NCBI GenBank assembly: GCA_008704415.1
Contig: VXIS01000285.1
Location: forward strand, 1-63,079
DNA length: 63,079 nucleotides
Direction: 5' to 3'
Origin: Sphaerosporella brunnea
Lineage: Eukaryota > Ascomycota > Pezizomycetes > Pezizales > Pyronemataceae
The position numbers and the translations under genes are program-made. Of the stretch, positions 23,726 through 32,930 are shown in pieces; position 1 is the first letter of the stretch; the number at the start of each line of letters is the position of its first letter. The notes under the pieces are model-generated. The model worked only from the letters and a program-made list of their open reading frames with translations, did no database searches and was not told the origin of the DNA.

Positions 23726-25892
23726 ATGTCGGCCGCCACCGCCCACAGCAGTGACGTGCAGGCTTATCTCGATCTCTGGGAGAAGGTGCCGGCGAACATC
23801 TACGGCGGCGCCCAGTGTCCGCCGCCAGTTCCTCCAAAGATCCCGCATTCGGTGGGTTCAGCGCCCATCCGGTCTCGGGAGAGTGCATTCGCAGGCCCCG
23901 CGCCACGTGCAGGGGAATCGGTGTTGGATGGAAACATGCGCAGCTGGATGGACGCGGATGTTTTCGTGAGCTCGAGGCCGGAGGACCAGTTCACGGCGGC
24001 AACACCACCACAACCACAACCACAACCACTACCAACTCCTCGTCGCTCCCAGATCGAGCCGCCAGCGAGGCGATACACCATGGAAGACACATCTCCCACC
24101 GAAACGCTTCCCTTTACGCCCGACGAGTTGTGGAACTTCCACCGTCCCCAACATTCATCGACTCCCCGCCGGATGAGCTCGATCCGTCCGCCCAGTTCAC
24201 GCCTATCACTCGGCCGAGAACTACCGATGTTGCAGGAAAAAGCCCAAGTGCCGACATCAGACACCATGGTTTGCTCGGCCGATTTCGATTACGACTGCTA
24301 CGAGCCGTATCGTGTGGCCTCCCCGCCGCCGCCGCCGCCGCCTACCGTCGCAGATGCATATGCCTCCCCGCCGGAAACCCCCATATCCTCCATCTTCCCC
24401 TCCAACTCCATATCCTCGCACCGGTCCAAGAGCTCCAGCATCTCCAGCCTCAGCCTCGACGGCCAGCCCGTCAGCAGCAAGGCCGCAAAAATGCTCGGCA
24501 TCGACCCGTCGGCCACCATGATTGCGAATTACCCAGGCTCGGGCGCGGCTCCGCTTGTGGCTGACGCGCCTGACCGCTACAACAGCCATCGGACACAGAC
24601 GTGGTGCGGGATGAATCCCCAGCCCGTCTTCTTCCTCCCGACGCAGACATGGTTCACGCCGGACGCAGCAGCAGCAGCAGCAGCAGCGCCGCAGCCACCG
24701 GCGCGAGCTCCGCCGTCGCAGCTCGCCTACGACCCGGCGCTCGACACGACGCGCATCCGGAAGGCTCTCAAGAAGTCCAAGAAGCCGGACTGCGAGCTCC
24801 TCTCGACCACGCTGGTGTCGATATCGCGCGAGCCCTACCGGAAGCTCGCGCTGTGCCGGCAGCGATACCGCGAGTTTTACGGCGAAGACATGGTCTCCGA
24901 GGTGCGCGCAGGGACGTCGGGGAATTACCGGCTCGCGCTGACGCGGCTGATGGCGGGGCCCCACGGCTCGGAGGCGCTGGCGCTGAAGCAGTCCGAGGCT
25001 TCGTATTTCATGGACGACAAGCTGGTCGCCGAGGCGCTGTTCGGCAAGGACCCCGCAGACATCAACCACATCAAGCACCACTTCGAGCTGGCCCACGGAA
25101 TCGCCCTGAAAAAGGCCCTGGCCAATCTTTATCTCACCGACACCCAGCCGTCCGGGAGCGTGTTCGACGCCGCGGGCCCATCGGCGGTTTTTGGGCAGGC
25201 CTGCATCAGGACGCTACGCGCCGATCGCGAGGTGGAGACGATAGAAACGTTGGCGGCTCTGGACGGGGAGGCGTTGATGCGCAGAGAGAAAAGCATGATC
25301 CGTGACGTCGAGGAGCTCTACAGGGCTCGCAAGGGGGACCGACGGGCGGGGGGCGCGGACAAGCACCTGGACCTAGACATGCTCCTGGAGACGGTGATGC
25401 AGCGGAGCTCGCTATATCTCGCCGAGGTGTGCCGACGGTTCCAAGAGCGGCACGGGAAGCAACTGCCCGAGCTGGTTCTGGCGAAGGACAAAGCACGGAT
25501 GATTCCGGGATCTTACTATCCCGCCGCCTTGGCACGTTCTCCCCTCCACGTTTCGTTTCCTTCTTTCTTTCTAACATAGCTGGACCTGTCAGGGCTACGC
25601 CGTGGCTTTCGTGCTCAACGGCGCCACGAACAAGCCGCAGCGCGACGCCAAGCTGCTGGAGGACTGCATGAAGGGGCTCAGCACGAACGACGCGCGCTTG
25701 ATCGCCCGCGTGATTCGCATGCACTACGATCCGGACCCGCGACACATGCTGTTCGTGAAGGAGGTGTACCAGCAGCGGTACGGCAGAACCCTTGCCGAGC
25801 GGCTGAGGAAGGACACCAAGGGAGCGTACAGGGAGGTGCTTTTGAAGGTGGTGGAGGGGAGGACGGATCTTGGGGCTGAGGCACTCTTTTGA
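23726..25892 (+). CDS. Annexin-like protein with long Pro-rich N-terminus
   Basis: The predicted product is 707 residues: exon 1 is 23726-25549 and exon 2 is 25593-25892. The 43-nt intron is inferred from CTAAC and TGTCAG; its GTTTCG donor is weak. The start was chosen for its CACCATG context. Residues 1-330 are Pro/Ser-rich and low in complexity, with PPPVPP and an Ala run from a CAG array. Degenerate annexin repeats follow from about 335 to 605. The last repeat is unmistakable (RDAKLLEDCMKGLSTND, then RHMLFVKEVYQQRYGRTL, then REVLLKVVEG). The usual GxGT calcium loop reads GLST and the earlier repeats lack it, so calcium binding is doubtful, as in fungal annexins of the long-N-terminus type. 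The likely role is phospholipid-membrane association in the cytosol. Confidence 0.85.
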
Positions 25893-26303
25893 AGTTTTTT
25901 TTTTTTTTTTTTTTTTTTTTTGGCGTCGGGATGGATGGGAAAGCAGGCGTTAGGGATGGCGTTTTTCCTCAGGGCGTTTTTTTTTTTCTTTGGAGTTTTT
26001 TTTTTTGGGTCTGCTGCCACAGAACCCTTTTTGCCATCTCTATAAATAGAAGTGGTTATTTTCCGGGAAAGGAACTGGTCCGAGTGATGCTACATGAATC
26101 GCAAGGTCGCACGTGGCAGAGAAGCAGCAGGCATCGGCCGAAGGAAGAGCATACATAGCCACAAAAGACGCACGTCTCGACCGGAGGACGGGAGATCTCC
26201 AGATCCCCCCCCGGCTTGCTTATTAGCCAGTAGATCCGGTGTAGGCACACAAGAATCTGTCCCACCTAGGACATGCTGTCAGTACGCCAGGTCCTCCATG
26301 GTA
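25893..26303. other. Convergent intergenic region with T-runs
   Basis: This lies between the 3' ends of annexin (+) and PCP1 (-). It contains a T27 run at 25895-25921 and shorter T-runs at 25978-26006, and presumably both 3' UTRs. Confidence 0.6.
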
Positions 26304-27396
26304 TCACCGCCACCACCACCCAGACCGCTCCCTCTGCTCCTCCTCCTCCGCCTTCCGTCTCCTCTCCAGCCTCCGCTTGTACTCCTCCACAATCACCCAA
26401 CCCCCGGCAGCGCCCCATGCCATCCCACCCAGATGCGCCACATGATCCACCACCTTCCAGCCTCTCACGATGCCCACCACCTCCATCAGGGCCAAGCCGG
26501 TAGCAAACGTCCTCGCCTTCAGCGCCACAAACGGCAAGAAGATGACGTACATCCTGGCGTCAGGGTTCAACACGGCATAGGCGCCGATCAGCGCGGCGAT
26601 GGCGCCGCTGGCGCCCAAGCTGACGACGCCGAAGCGCTGCGCGAGGACGTTGTACGCCAGGCTCGCAAAGCTGCTCGCCACGCCGCCGCTGAGATACAAG
26701 GCCAGGAACGGGCCGGCGCCGACCTGCTCGCACAGCGACGTGCCGAACACGTACAGCACGGCCATGTTGACGGCCAGGTGCGTCGGGGTCTGGTGCGAGA
26801 ACGCGGCGCCGAGCATCGCCGCCGCGTGCGGGAGCGCGGGCACGGAGATGAAGTAGCGGTTCAGGACGCGCCAGATCGGCGGCAGCGGCGTCTTCCACGC
26901 CAGGAACACCCCCGCGTTGATGCCGATGATGCACGCCACCGTCGAGAATGCGAGCGGCACGGTGGGGAACAGGCGGTCGGACGGCGCCGGCGGCGTCCAC
27001 GTGGAGGCGTAGTACAGCGAGCCGCCGATCACCAGCAGCGAGAACAGCGCGGACGGGAGGAGGCGGGCCGCCTGCTGTTGTCAGCTTGTCGTTGTGGGGA
27101 GAAAAAAAAGTGAGAGAGAGACGAACCGCACTCATGTGCGGCGGCGCTTGGAGCTCGCTGAGTCGGCCTGCGGCCCATACCCTCTCGCGCAGTGTCGGGC
27201 CTATGGTATCAGGATCGGAAACCGCGTTCTCGGCTTGCTTGTGCTTGCTGGCTTTCGGCGATCGCGGACGCGCGTAGTGGCGCAGGAATTGTGTTGGCGC
27301 TCGCGGACATGGCGGCGGCTTTTGCCGCAGCAGGAGCCCGCGCGCGAGTAATGGCGTCGTTACCGTTCGTGGGAGTAAAAGGGTTGTCCGCAACAT
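26304..27396 (-). CDS. PCP1: Mitochondrial rhomboid serine protease (Pcp1/Rbd1, PARL type)
   Basis: Exons 27127-27396 and 26304-27074 with a 52-nt intron (GTTCGT...AACAG) give 346 residues. Residues 1 to about 45 are a mitochondrial presequence, Arg-rich and without acidic residues (MLRTTLLLPRTVTTPLLARG). The membrane core holds the rhomboid signatures: a HLAVNMAVLYVFG block, catalytic Ser246 in GASGA, and His304 in the VAHLGGMAWG block with glycine zippers. The C-terminus is a short basic/acidic tail. The family cleaves transmembrane substrates in the inner mitochondrial membrane; in yeast these are Mgm1 and Ccp1, which couples it to mitochondrial fusion. It is convergent with annexin, and a second mitochondrial-type gene follows upstream on the same strand. 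Confidence 0.93.
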
Positions 27397-27956
27397 GTCG
27401 AGTGTGTGAAGGAAGGTGGGTGGTGGTGGTGGGGGGTATCTAGTGGGATGGGAAGATCCGTCGCAGGGGCTGGGGATCGTCCCGCCGTGGACGCGGCTGC
27501 CCGGCAAGAGTTTATGTGGCGGCGTGGCCGGCAAGGTGCAACCAGTGATTGTTTGATCACCGTGAACATCCGCACGGTCACCGTAGGTTGAGGACAAATC
27601 AAACGATGATGAGGAAGTAAATTTGTACATAGTTACATAGCAGGTACGTGCGTAAGCAGGTATTTGATATTCGCCACCTAGCTCGGCCTGAGCGGGGCAA
27701 AGAAATTTCAAGTTGGCCGGCGGCCGGCGGATTTAAGAAGAGAAGCTGCCTGAGCGGACAGGCTTGTATTTTGACGGTTGGAGGACCTAATCAGGGGTGG
27801 ATGATTAATGAGGCTGATTATGGTTGATCATATTATGGCGTTGAGTTACTGGCAAGCATGAATCGTTGATGATATCACAAGGCCCTGGCCGCCGGGGGAG
27901 ATCTCCGGATTCCCGGTCTTCCTTACTAGCGGTAGACTATGATACATCCTTTTATT
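27397..27956. other. Intergenic region upstream of PCP1
   Basis: No gene is seen. It contains the PCP1 promoter and the 3' UTR of the neighbouring minus-strand gene. Confidence 0.5.
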
Positions 27957-29165
27957 CTATTCCATCCCCTTCAGCAAATTGCTAGCATCCACCAGCATCC
28001 CCTTCCTACCAGCAACTTCTTTGAGCAACTCCCACTCTTCGCCCTCCTCCTCTCCACGTTTGCTCTCCTCCTGGAACCCCCAAGCCATAGCAACGGCATC
28101 AAGCGCCGCTCTCTCCTCCTCCCTCAGCCACCGCTCCCTCAGCGGCGTTCCAGGAACCCACGTAATCCTGACCATCTGATCATTACGCGTTCCAACGGCC
28201 AACATGCCCATTCCCGCCGTCAGACCCGCATACGCCATCAGTCCACCAAACGCATATCCGACCGCCGTGTCACGGGGCACAGTATCCTGGAGGTCCGCCA
28301 GCTGGTTCGCCAGCACCCACAGGGCACCAGGGCTTACACCGGCGACACCGGCCCACGGCAAAACTCTGCGAATGATCTTATTCCTCCTGAACGCGGGCGT
28401 CGCATACGACGTATCGATGCAATCCAGCGCCGCCGTGATATCGCCGGCATCGATCGCGATCTCGAGCGCAGCGTGCGCCGCCGCCGCCGGAATCGCGGAT
28501 TTTGCAGCGTTGGGGTTTGGCTTCCTCGGCGCACCCTTGCCGGAGGGCGGCAGCACGGCTTTGTTGGCGTAGAGCGCAAACACCGCTGGAATCGGCGTCG
28601 GGTCCCGCGTTAGCCGCTGCAAAGCGATAAACGCCTTGAGGATGTCCGGCGTTATGAACACCTGTGGATCGCTCAGCAGGCGGAACACAACCGCCGAGAG
28701 ATCGTCGAATTGCCCCTTCTGTGCCTGCTGCAGCGCGGGGGAGGTGCCGGTGTCGGGTTGCGCGATTGGGGCGGATACTTTGCGCACGGAGGGAGTGGCG
28801 CTGGTGCTCTTGTTGTCCAGAGAGAGCAGGGCCGAGGCCGCGCTGCCCGTGGGTTGCGACGATGGGTCCCGTAGACGCTGCTTGGCGAAGTTGATTGCTG
28901 CATGCAGAGCGGCGATGACTTCGGGCTCGGAGGGCGGCGGGGTTAGAGGGTCCAATAGTCGGCTCTCGATCGTGGCGGTCAGGGCTGGTAGCGAGCTACT
29001 CGCGTTGAGGGGGTAGGGGGCCGGTTGCGGCGGGGACGCGGGGGTGGCTAGGAGGCGAGGAGTGGTTGCAAGAGCTCGTGTGAGCAGCGGTATGGAGCGT
29101 GTTGCGCGTGGGAGGACGCGTAGGCCGCAGAGGCGCGCCCGCATCAGGGCTGCTGGCGGTCGCAT
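27957..29165 (-). CDS. Predicted mitochondrial membrane protein, function unknown
   Basis: Single exon, 402 codons. The N-terminus (MRPPAALMRARLCGLRVLPR and onward to about residue 45) is a typical arginine-rich mitochondrial presequence. The middle (about 130-260) looks helical and repeat-like, with LSAVVFRLLSDPQVFITPD and AAALEIAIDAGDITAALDC-type helices that resemble pentatricopeptide or TPR-like pairs, though this is not certain. Residues about 275-330 contain hydrophobic stretches, the last of which (AYAGLTAGMGMLAVG) may span the membrane. The tail has a WVPGTPLRERWLREEERAAL block. I do not recognise a named family. It is divergent from the protoglobin gene and shares that promoter region. 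Confidence 0.75.
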   Translation of the reverse strand: MRPPAALMRARLCGLRVLPRATRSIPLLTRALATTPRLLATPASPPQPAPYPLNASSSLPALTATIESRLLDPLTPPPSEPEVIAALHAAINFAKQRLRDPSSQPTGSAASALLSLDNKSTSATPSVRKVSAPIAQPDTGTSPALQQAQKGQFDDLSAVVFRLLSDPQVFITPDILKAFIALQRLTRDPTPIPAVFALYANKAVLPPSGKGAPRKPNPNAAKSAIPAAAAHAALEIAIDAGDITAALDCIDTSYATPAFRRNKIIRRVLPWAGVAGVSPGALWVLANQLADLQDTVPRDTAVGYAFGGLMAYAGLTAGMGMLAVGTRNDQMVRITWVPGTPLRERWLREEERAALDAVAMAWGFQEESKRGEEEGEEWELLKEVAGRKGMLVDASNLLKGME

Positions 29166-29248
29166 CGTGTCGTTGACTGGTGAAGTATCTACTCCACGCG
29201 GTCCGCACTATCATAGCCGATGATTTCTCCGGGAAACCCTCTCTCTGG

Positions 29249-29272
29249 CCAATCAGATGGCTGGTGACCAAT
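29249..29272 (+). promoter_or_regulatory. Paired CCAAT boxes
   Basis: CCAAT occurs at 29249 (GGCCAATCAG context, an excellent HAP/NF-Y match) and again at 29268. The position between two divergent starts suits a HAP-complex site regulating one or both genes. Confidence 0.6.
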
Positions 29273-29574
29273 CCCAGCTTTTTCCGAAGCGCCGCATTTT
29301 TTTTTTCGGGCCGACCCGTCACCCCTGAGGGTATTACGCAACGACATCCGGCGGAGAACTTCTCCGGCCCGAATGTCGAGCGTTTTGACTCTGTCCTCAG
29401 ACCATTTTTTTTCTTTCTTCTTCTTCACCAGCTCAAACGGGTTCTTGCAGAGGAGCCCGCTCCATCCATCGCAGGCCCACTCCGCGGAGAAGAAGTCGAA
29501 GCTGCATCTTTCGGAACGATGGTGAGTGGCCTGACCCGACAAAACCCGGGGCGGGAGAGAGGGGGGGGTGCGGG

Positions 29575-29581
29575 TATAAAA
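29575..29581 (+). promoter_or_regulatory. TATA box of protoglobin gene
   Basis: TATAAAA in a GC-rich surround, 48 nt upstream of the ATG at 29629. Confidence 0.6.
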
Positions 29582-29628
29582 CACAGCAGGCGACGGGTCC
29601 TCTCACCCAGCCCAATTCCCCAGCAACA

Positions 29629-30464
29629 ATGACCTCCCCCTCCAAGCTCACCCACATCTCAGCGGCCTCGCTGGAGGCGCTCCCCTCGCGCATCGCCTAC
29701 CTCCGGCAATTCATCGACTTCACAGCCAGCGACGCCGCAGCACTGCACGCCGCGGCGCCGGTAATAGGGCCTCTCGTCCCCGCCGTCGTCGACGCCGTGT
29801 ACACCAAGCTGCTCTCCTTCGACATCACGGCTGCGGCGTTCGTGCCGCGGCAAACGGGCTTCGCGGGCGAGGCGCCCGCGGACATCAGAGACCTCTCGCA
29901 CTCGCACCCGCAGATCAAGTTCCGCAAGGACTTCCTGGCGCGGTACCTCGCGAAGCTGGTGGCGCTGGATTACGAGAGTCCCGAGAGCTGGGAGTATCTG
30001 GACAAGGTGGCCGTGATGCATACCGGAAAAGCCGGGTTTGCGCATCGGTGAGGACAAGATGAAAAACCACCCACTCCTACCACGGGGGCTGATGTGACTG
30101 CAGTGCTAAGAAACCCGCCCTGAGAGTCGAATACATCCATTGCGCCATCCTTTTGGGTTTCGTAGAGGGTATCCTCGTGGACGCGGTCATGGGCCATCCC
30201 GATCTCGATACACCCACCAAGACGGCGGTGCTTAGGGCTGTGAACAAGGTATGACGCCCTCCCTCCCTCCCCCGAAAAGGAACGATTGAATGATAACCCT
30301 GCAACTAGATCCTCTGGATCCAAAACGACCTATTTGCGCGTCACTACATCACAGATGCCGCGGCGGTAGCAGCCACCAAGGTCGTGCTCGACAAGTCCGT
30401 TGCCGCAACCGCGGTCCTAGGACTGATTGCAGCCGGCGCAGTGTTGGCGCGTTTCCTTTTGTAG
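29629..30464 (+). CDS. Protoglobin-type single-domain globin with C-terminal membrane anchor
   Basis: Exons 29629-30047, 30104-30248 and 30309-30464 (introns of 56 and 60 nt; phases 2 and 0) give 239 residues. The globin-sensor/protoglobin fold is recognisable: an N-terminal helix region (RIAYLRQFIDFTASDAAALH), helices around LVPAVVDAVYTKLLSFDITA, and WEYLDKVAVMHTGKAGF with His131 as the likely proximal haem ligand. The helix CAILLGFVEGILVDAVM follows. The last 20 residues (about ATAVLGLIAAGAVLARFLL) form a hydrophobic tail suited to tail-anchoring. Fungal members bind haem, but their physiological role (oxygen, NO or redox sensing) is unsettled. There is no fused output domain, unlike bacterial globin-coupled sensors. 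Confidence 0.88.
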
Positions 30465-30639
30465 ATTGTGGATGGCATGATATAATTACTTTTCTTGTTT
30501 TTTTTTTGGGGCGTTCAGTAGGGAGCGATTTTTTTTCTTTTTGTTTGGTGGTATTGCAAGATCATGGGGCCAGCCGTAGAGTAGTTAGTAGTGTATCTTC
30601 TCAACACTCTAGAATAATGCGAAATGACAATGAATGCTA

Positions 30640-31824
30640 CTACTTCCTATCACTCTGGCACAAAATCTCATCTTTCGCGTCGACCGAAAGCATCAACCCA
30701 TCCACCATGGCATCCACCTCCTCCGCAGGGAGATCCCTCCACCCCCCGCCCCGTATAACATCAACATCCCTGATCCAGTACTCAGGAAAGCAATCCTGAA
30801 AGCGCATCAGCCCCACGGGCCAGCCCTCCGGCGGCCTAACAAAGCCGCCAAGGTCCTCGACGACCGAGGGTTCAGGCGGGGGCTGGGGCGGCAGCAGCAG
30901 CTCCGGCTGCTGCTGCTGCTGCTGCTGTTGCTGTGGCGGCGTCCACGCCCTGGCCCTAGCCCACCTGCCGTCGCCCGAGTTAGCCGCCAGTTCAGCCGCG
31001 GCAGCAGCACGCCTCGCCGCCAGCGCGCTCCGATCGAACAGCTGCGAAATCGGCGGCGGCGAGTGGAGCGGTAGTATTGCCGCCACAGCGGGCGGGGGAG
31101 GTGGCGGTGACGGTGGCGGTGGCGGCGTGGGCGGTGGCGGAGGCGGTGGCGGCGTTGGTGTCCGCAGCGGCAGCGGCAGGGGCGGCGGCGATGGCCACCG
31201 CCGCTGGTACCGCCGGAAATACTGGAACTCCGGAAGGTGGCCGCTCAGCGCTGCGGTTTCGGCGGCGGCCTGGGCGCGCCGCCTGGAGCGCGGCGTCAAC
31301 GCCCGCGGTTGTGCTGCTGCTGCTTCTGCTGCTGCTGCTGCTGCTGCTGTTACTGGCTCTGGTACTGGCGAAATGTTGGAATTCCATATTGGCATGTTCC
31401 ATTCGGCGCCGTAGTAGGTGCCTTCATCATAGCTTCTGCTGCTGCTGCTACTGCTACTGTTGTTGTTGTTGCTGTTGCTGTAAACCGGCTGCTGTGTAGG
31501 CGCTGCGCCGAATGTTTCCAGCCAGTTGTTGAGTTCTTCATCATCAAACAAGTCGTCCGGCTGGGTAAACGACTCCTGCTGCTGCTGGGGAAGTGGCTGC
31601 TGTCGAGGAAGTACTATCCGACCCTCAAGCTCCTGCTCGCCCAACGAATCCAAGAAAGAGAAATCCGCCTTCGCCTCCGCCTCCTCCTCCTCCTCCTCCT
31701 CGCCACCATTCCCAACATCAACATTGATCGAAAGCGAGGTAGTATCGGGGGTAGTGTAAACGCCAAAGCCCAGCTCCAGCTCATCCATATCACCGAACAG
31801 CTCTCTAAACTGGTCGTCATCCAT
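30640..31824 (-). CDS. Low-complexity Gln/Pro/Ala-rich acidic protein, unknown
   Basis: Single exon, 394 residues, starting at the ATG of MDDDQFRELFGDMDELELGF. The frame is also open upstream, but this ATG has the better context and an acidic amphipathic start. In order it has a Glu run near 42-48, Gln and Ser/Asn runs, an Ala-rich region from GCT repeats, and an unusually long Pro tract in the middle. Another Gln run lies near residue 310, followed by an ordered C-terminal part (about 330-394) with PPEGWPVGLMRFQDCFPEYW. The acidic N-terminus resembles an activation domain, but no DNA-binding motif is visible. Function unknown. The repeats make length and frame sensitive to assembly error. 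Confidence 0.65.
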   Translation of the reverse strand: MDDDQFRELFGDMDELELGFGVYTTPDTTSLSINVDVGNGGEEEEEEEAEAKADFSFLDSLGEQELEGRIVLPRQQPLPQQQQESFTQPDDLFDDEELNNWLETFGAAPTQQPVYSNSNNNNSSSSSSSRSYDEGTYYGAEWNMPIWNSNISPVPEPVTAAAAAAAEAAAAQPRALTPRSRRRAQAAAETAALSGHLPEFQYFRRYQRRWPSPPPLPLPLRTPTPPPPPPPPTPPPPPSPPPPPPAVAAILPLHSPPPISQLFDRSALAARRAAAAAELAANSGDGRWARARAWTPPQQQQQQQQQPELLLPPQPPPEPSVVEDLGGFVRPPEGWPVGLMRFQDCFPEYWIRDVDVIRGGGWRDLPAEEVDAMVDGLMLSVDAKDEILCQSDRK

Positions 31825-32064
31825 GATGTATGTGTCTCGGGGGAAGGAAGGAAAAAGAAGGGGGGGGGGAGGTGATCGGCTTGGGGAGCCATCTATATAT
31901 CTCGACACCTCGCAGAAATCGAGTCGAACCCCCCCCCCCTCCCCACTGGCACCGCTTCAACTTGGGGTTGTGTGTGTATGTGTGGGAGAATAAATTGACT
32001 TGTGACTTGAACTGTTTTTTGACATATTCACTTGAAGCCGTCTGTAATACACGCCGAACTCTTC

Positions 32065-32328
32065 CTACTCCTCCTCAACCTCCTCCTCCTCACCATACTC
32101 CTCCTCCTCGACCTCCTCCTCCGTCCGCTTCTCCGCCTCCATCCTAGCAGTCAAATACGCATTGACCTGATCCTGGAGCGTCCCGATGTTCTCGCGCAGC
32201 GCCGCCACGTGCGCCGTCTGTTCGCGCTGCGACGACGCCTCCGTCGCTGTTGCCGCCGCGGTGTCGATCGTGAGCGTGTGCCGGTCTGAGGGCGAGTCGT
32301 AGACCGCGGTGAGAGTAACCGTGGCCAT
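32065..32328 (-). CDS. GON7: KEOPS/EKC complex subunit Gon7
   Basis: Single exon, 87 residues, in keeping with the small fungal Gon7 family. The N-terminal TAVYDSPSDRHTLTI matches the usual beta-strand start. The central helix HVAALRENIGTLQDQVNAYL is the conserved dimer-like segment, and the C-terminus is almost purely acidic (Glu run with EEEYGEEEE). Gon7 helps the Kae1-containing KEOPS complex in the t6A modification of tRNAs that read ANN codons. The long Glu tail is typical. It lies about 240 nt from the start codon of the low-complexity gene, on the same strand. Confidence 0.88.
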   Translation of the reverse strand: MATVTLTAVYDSPSDRHTLTIDTAAATATEASSQREQTAHVAALRENIGTLQDQVNAYLTARMEAEKRTEEEVEEEEYGEEEEVEEE

Positions 32329-32930
32329 TGTGTGTGTGTGGGCGGGGGTGGGGGCGGGGGTGCTGGGGAAGACGCGTTGAGGTGCGGGGGCGGGGTTGCG
32401 AACCTACGAAGGTAGGCGTGGCTTAGAGAGGCACGTGCAAGTGACTTTTCTGTGGAGCAAGTGACTCTTGGTGAAGCGGACGCCTAGCTACGATTCGTCA
32501 CCATTCAGCATGAACAGTCAAGTCCGTAACAGTGAACGAAAAAAAAATCATGAATCGTCTCGCGCCTGCTACCCCAAATCTTTCGCATACAAAATCGTGC
32601 TACATATATACAAACCGATCAAGTCACAAACATCCCTCAAAAAAACAAAGCGCTCAAAATCATGTATGCATCACCGGAAAATAAAAACAATCAAGAACCT
32701 GGGAAAACGAAAGCAATCTTCGCCTGGAAAAGGACATAACCATAGCATAAAAAGTAAAATATAACAATCGTCCCCACTTCGAAATGCTATAGCACTTCTA
32801 AACGTATCATACATTCGCGTAATTCTAGAAGTTCGCCTTCCTCGCACATCCGTAGTGCACAACCTGTCCACTACTCTGGTGTCAGCGCGTACTCTTTGGA
32901 TGAAAGCACAATTGGGAGGAGAGGGGCAGT
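32329..32930. other. Intergenic region between VPS39 and GON7
   Basis: No gene supported. It contains the VPS39 3' UTR and GON7 promoter, with a TGTG/GGGGG-rich segment next to the GON7 start. Confidence 0.5.

Larger units (their letters stand above)
29166..29628. promoter_or_regulatory. Divergent promoter between the mitochondrial protein and protoglobin
   Basis: This 463-bp intergenic region serves genes reading outward. It holds two same-orientation CCAAT boxes 19 nt apart (29249-29253 and 29268-29272) and a TATA box 48 nt before the protoglobin ATG (29575-29581). A plus-strand open frame of 150 codons covers most of it but has no protein-like composition. Confidence 0.65.

Noticed and set aside
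26094..27113. 339-codon plus-strand ORF
   Set aside because: It is antisense to the PCP1 rhomboid exons. Its Arg/Ala/Gly-rich composition reflects the GC-rich third positions of the real gene.
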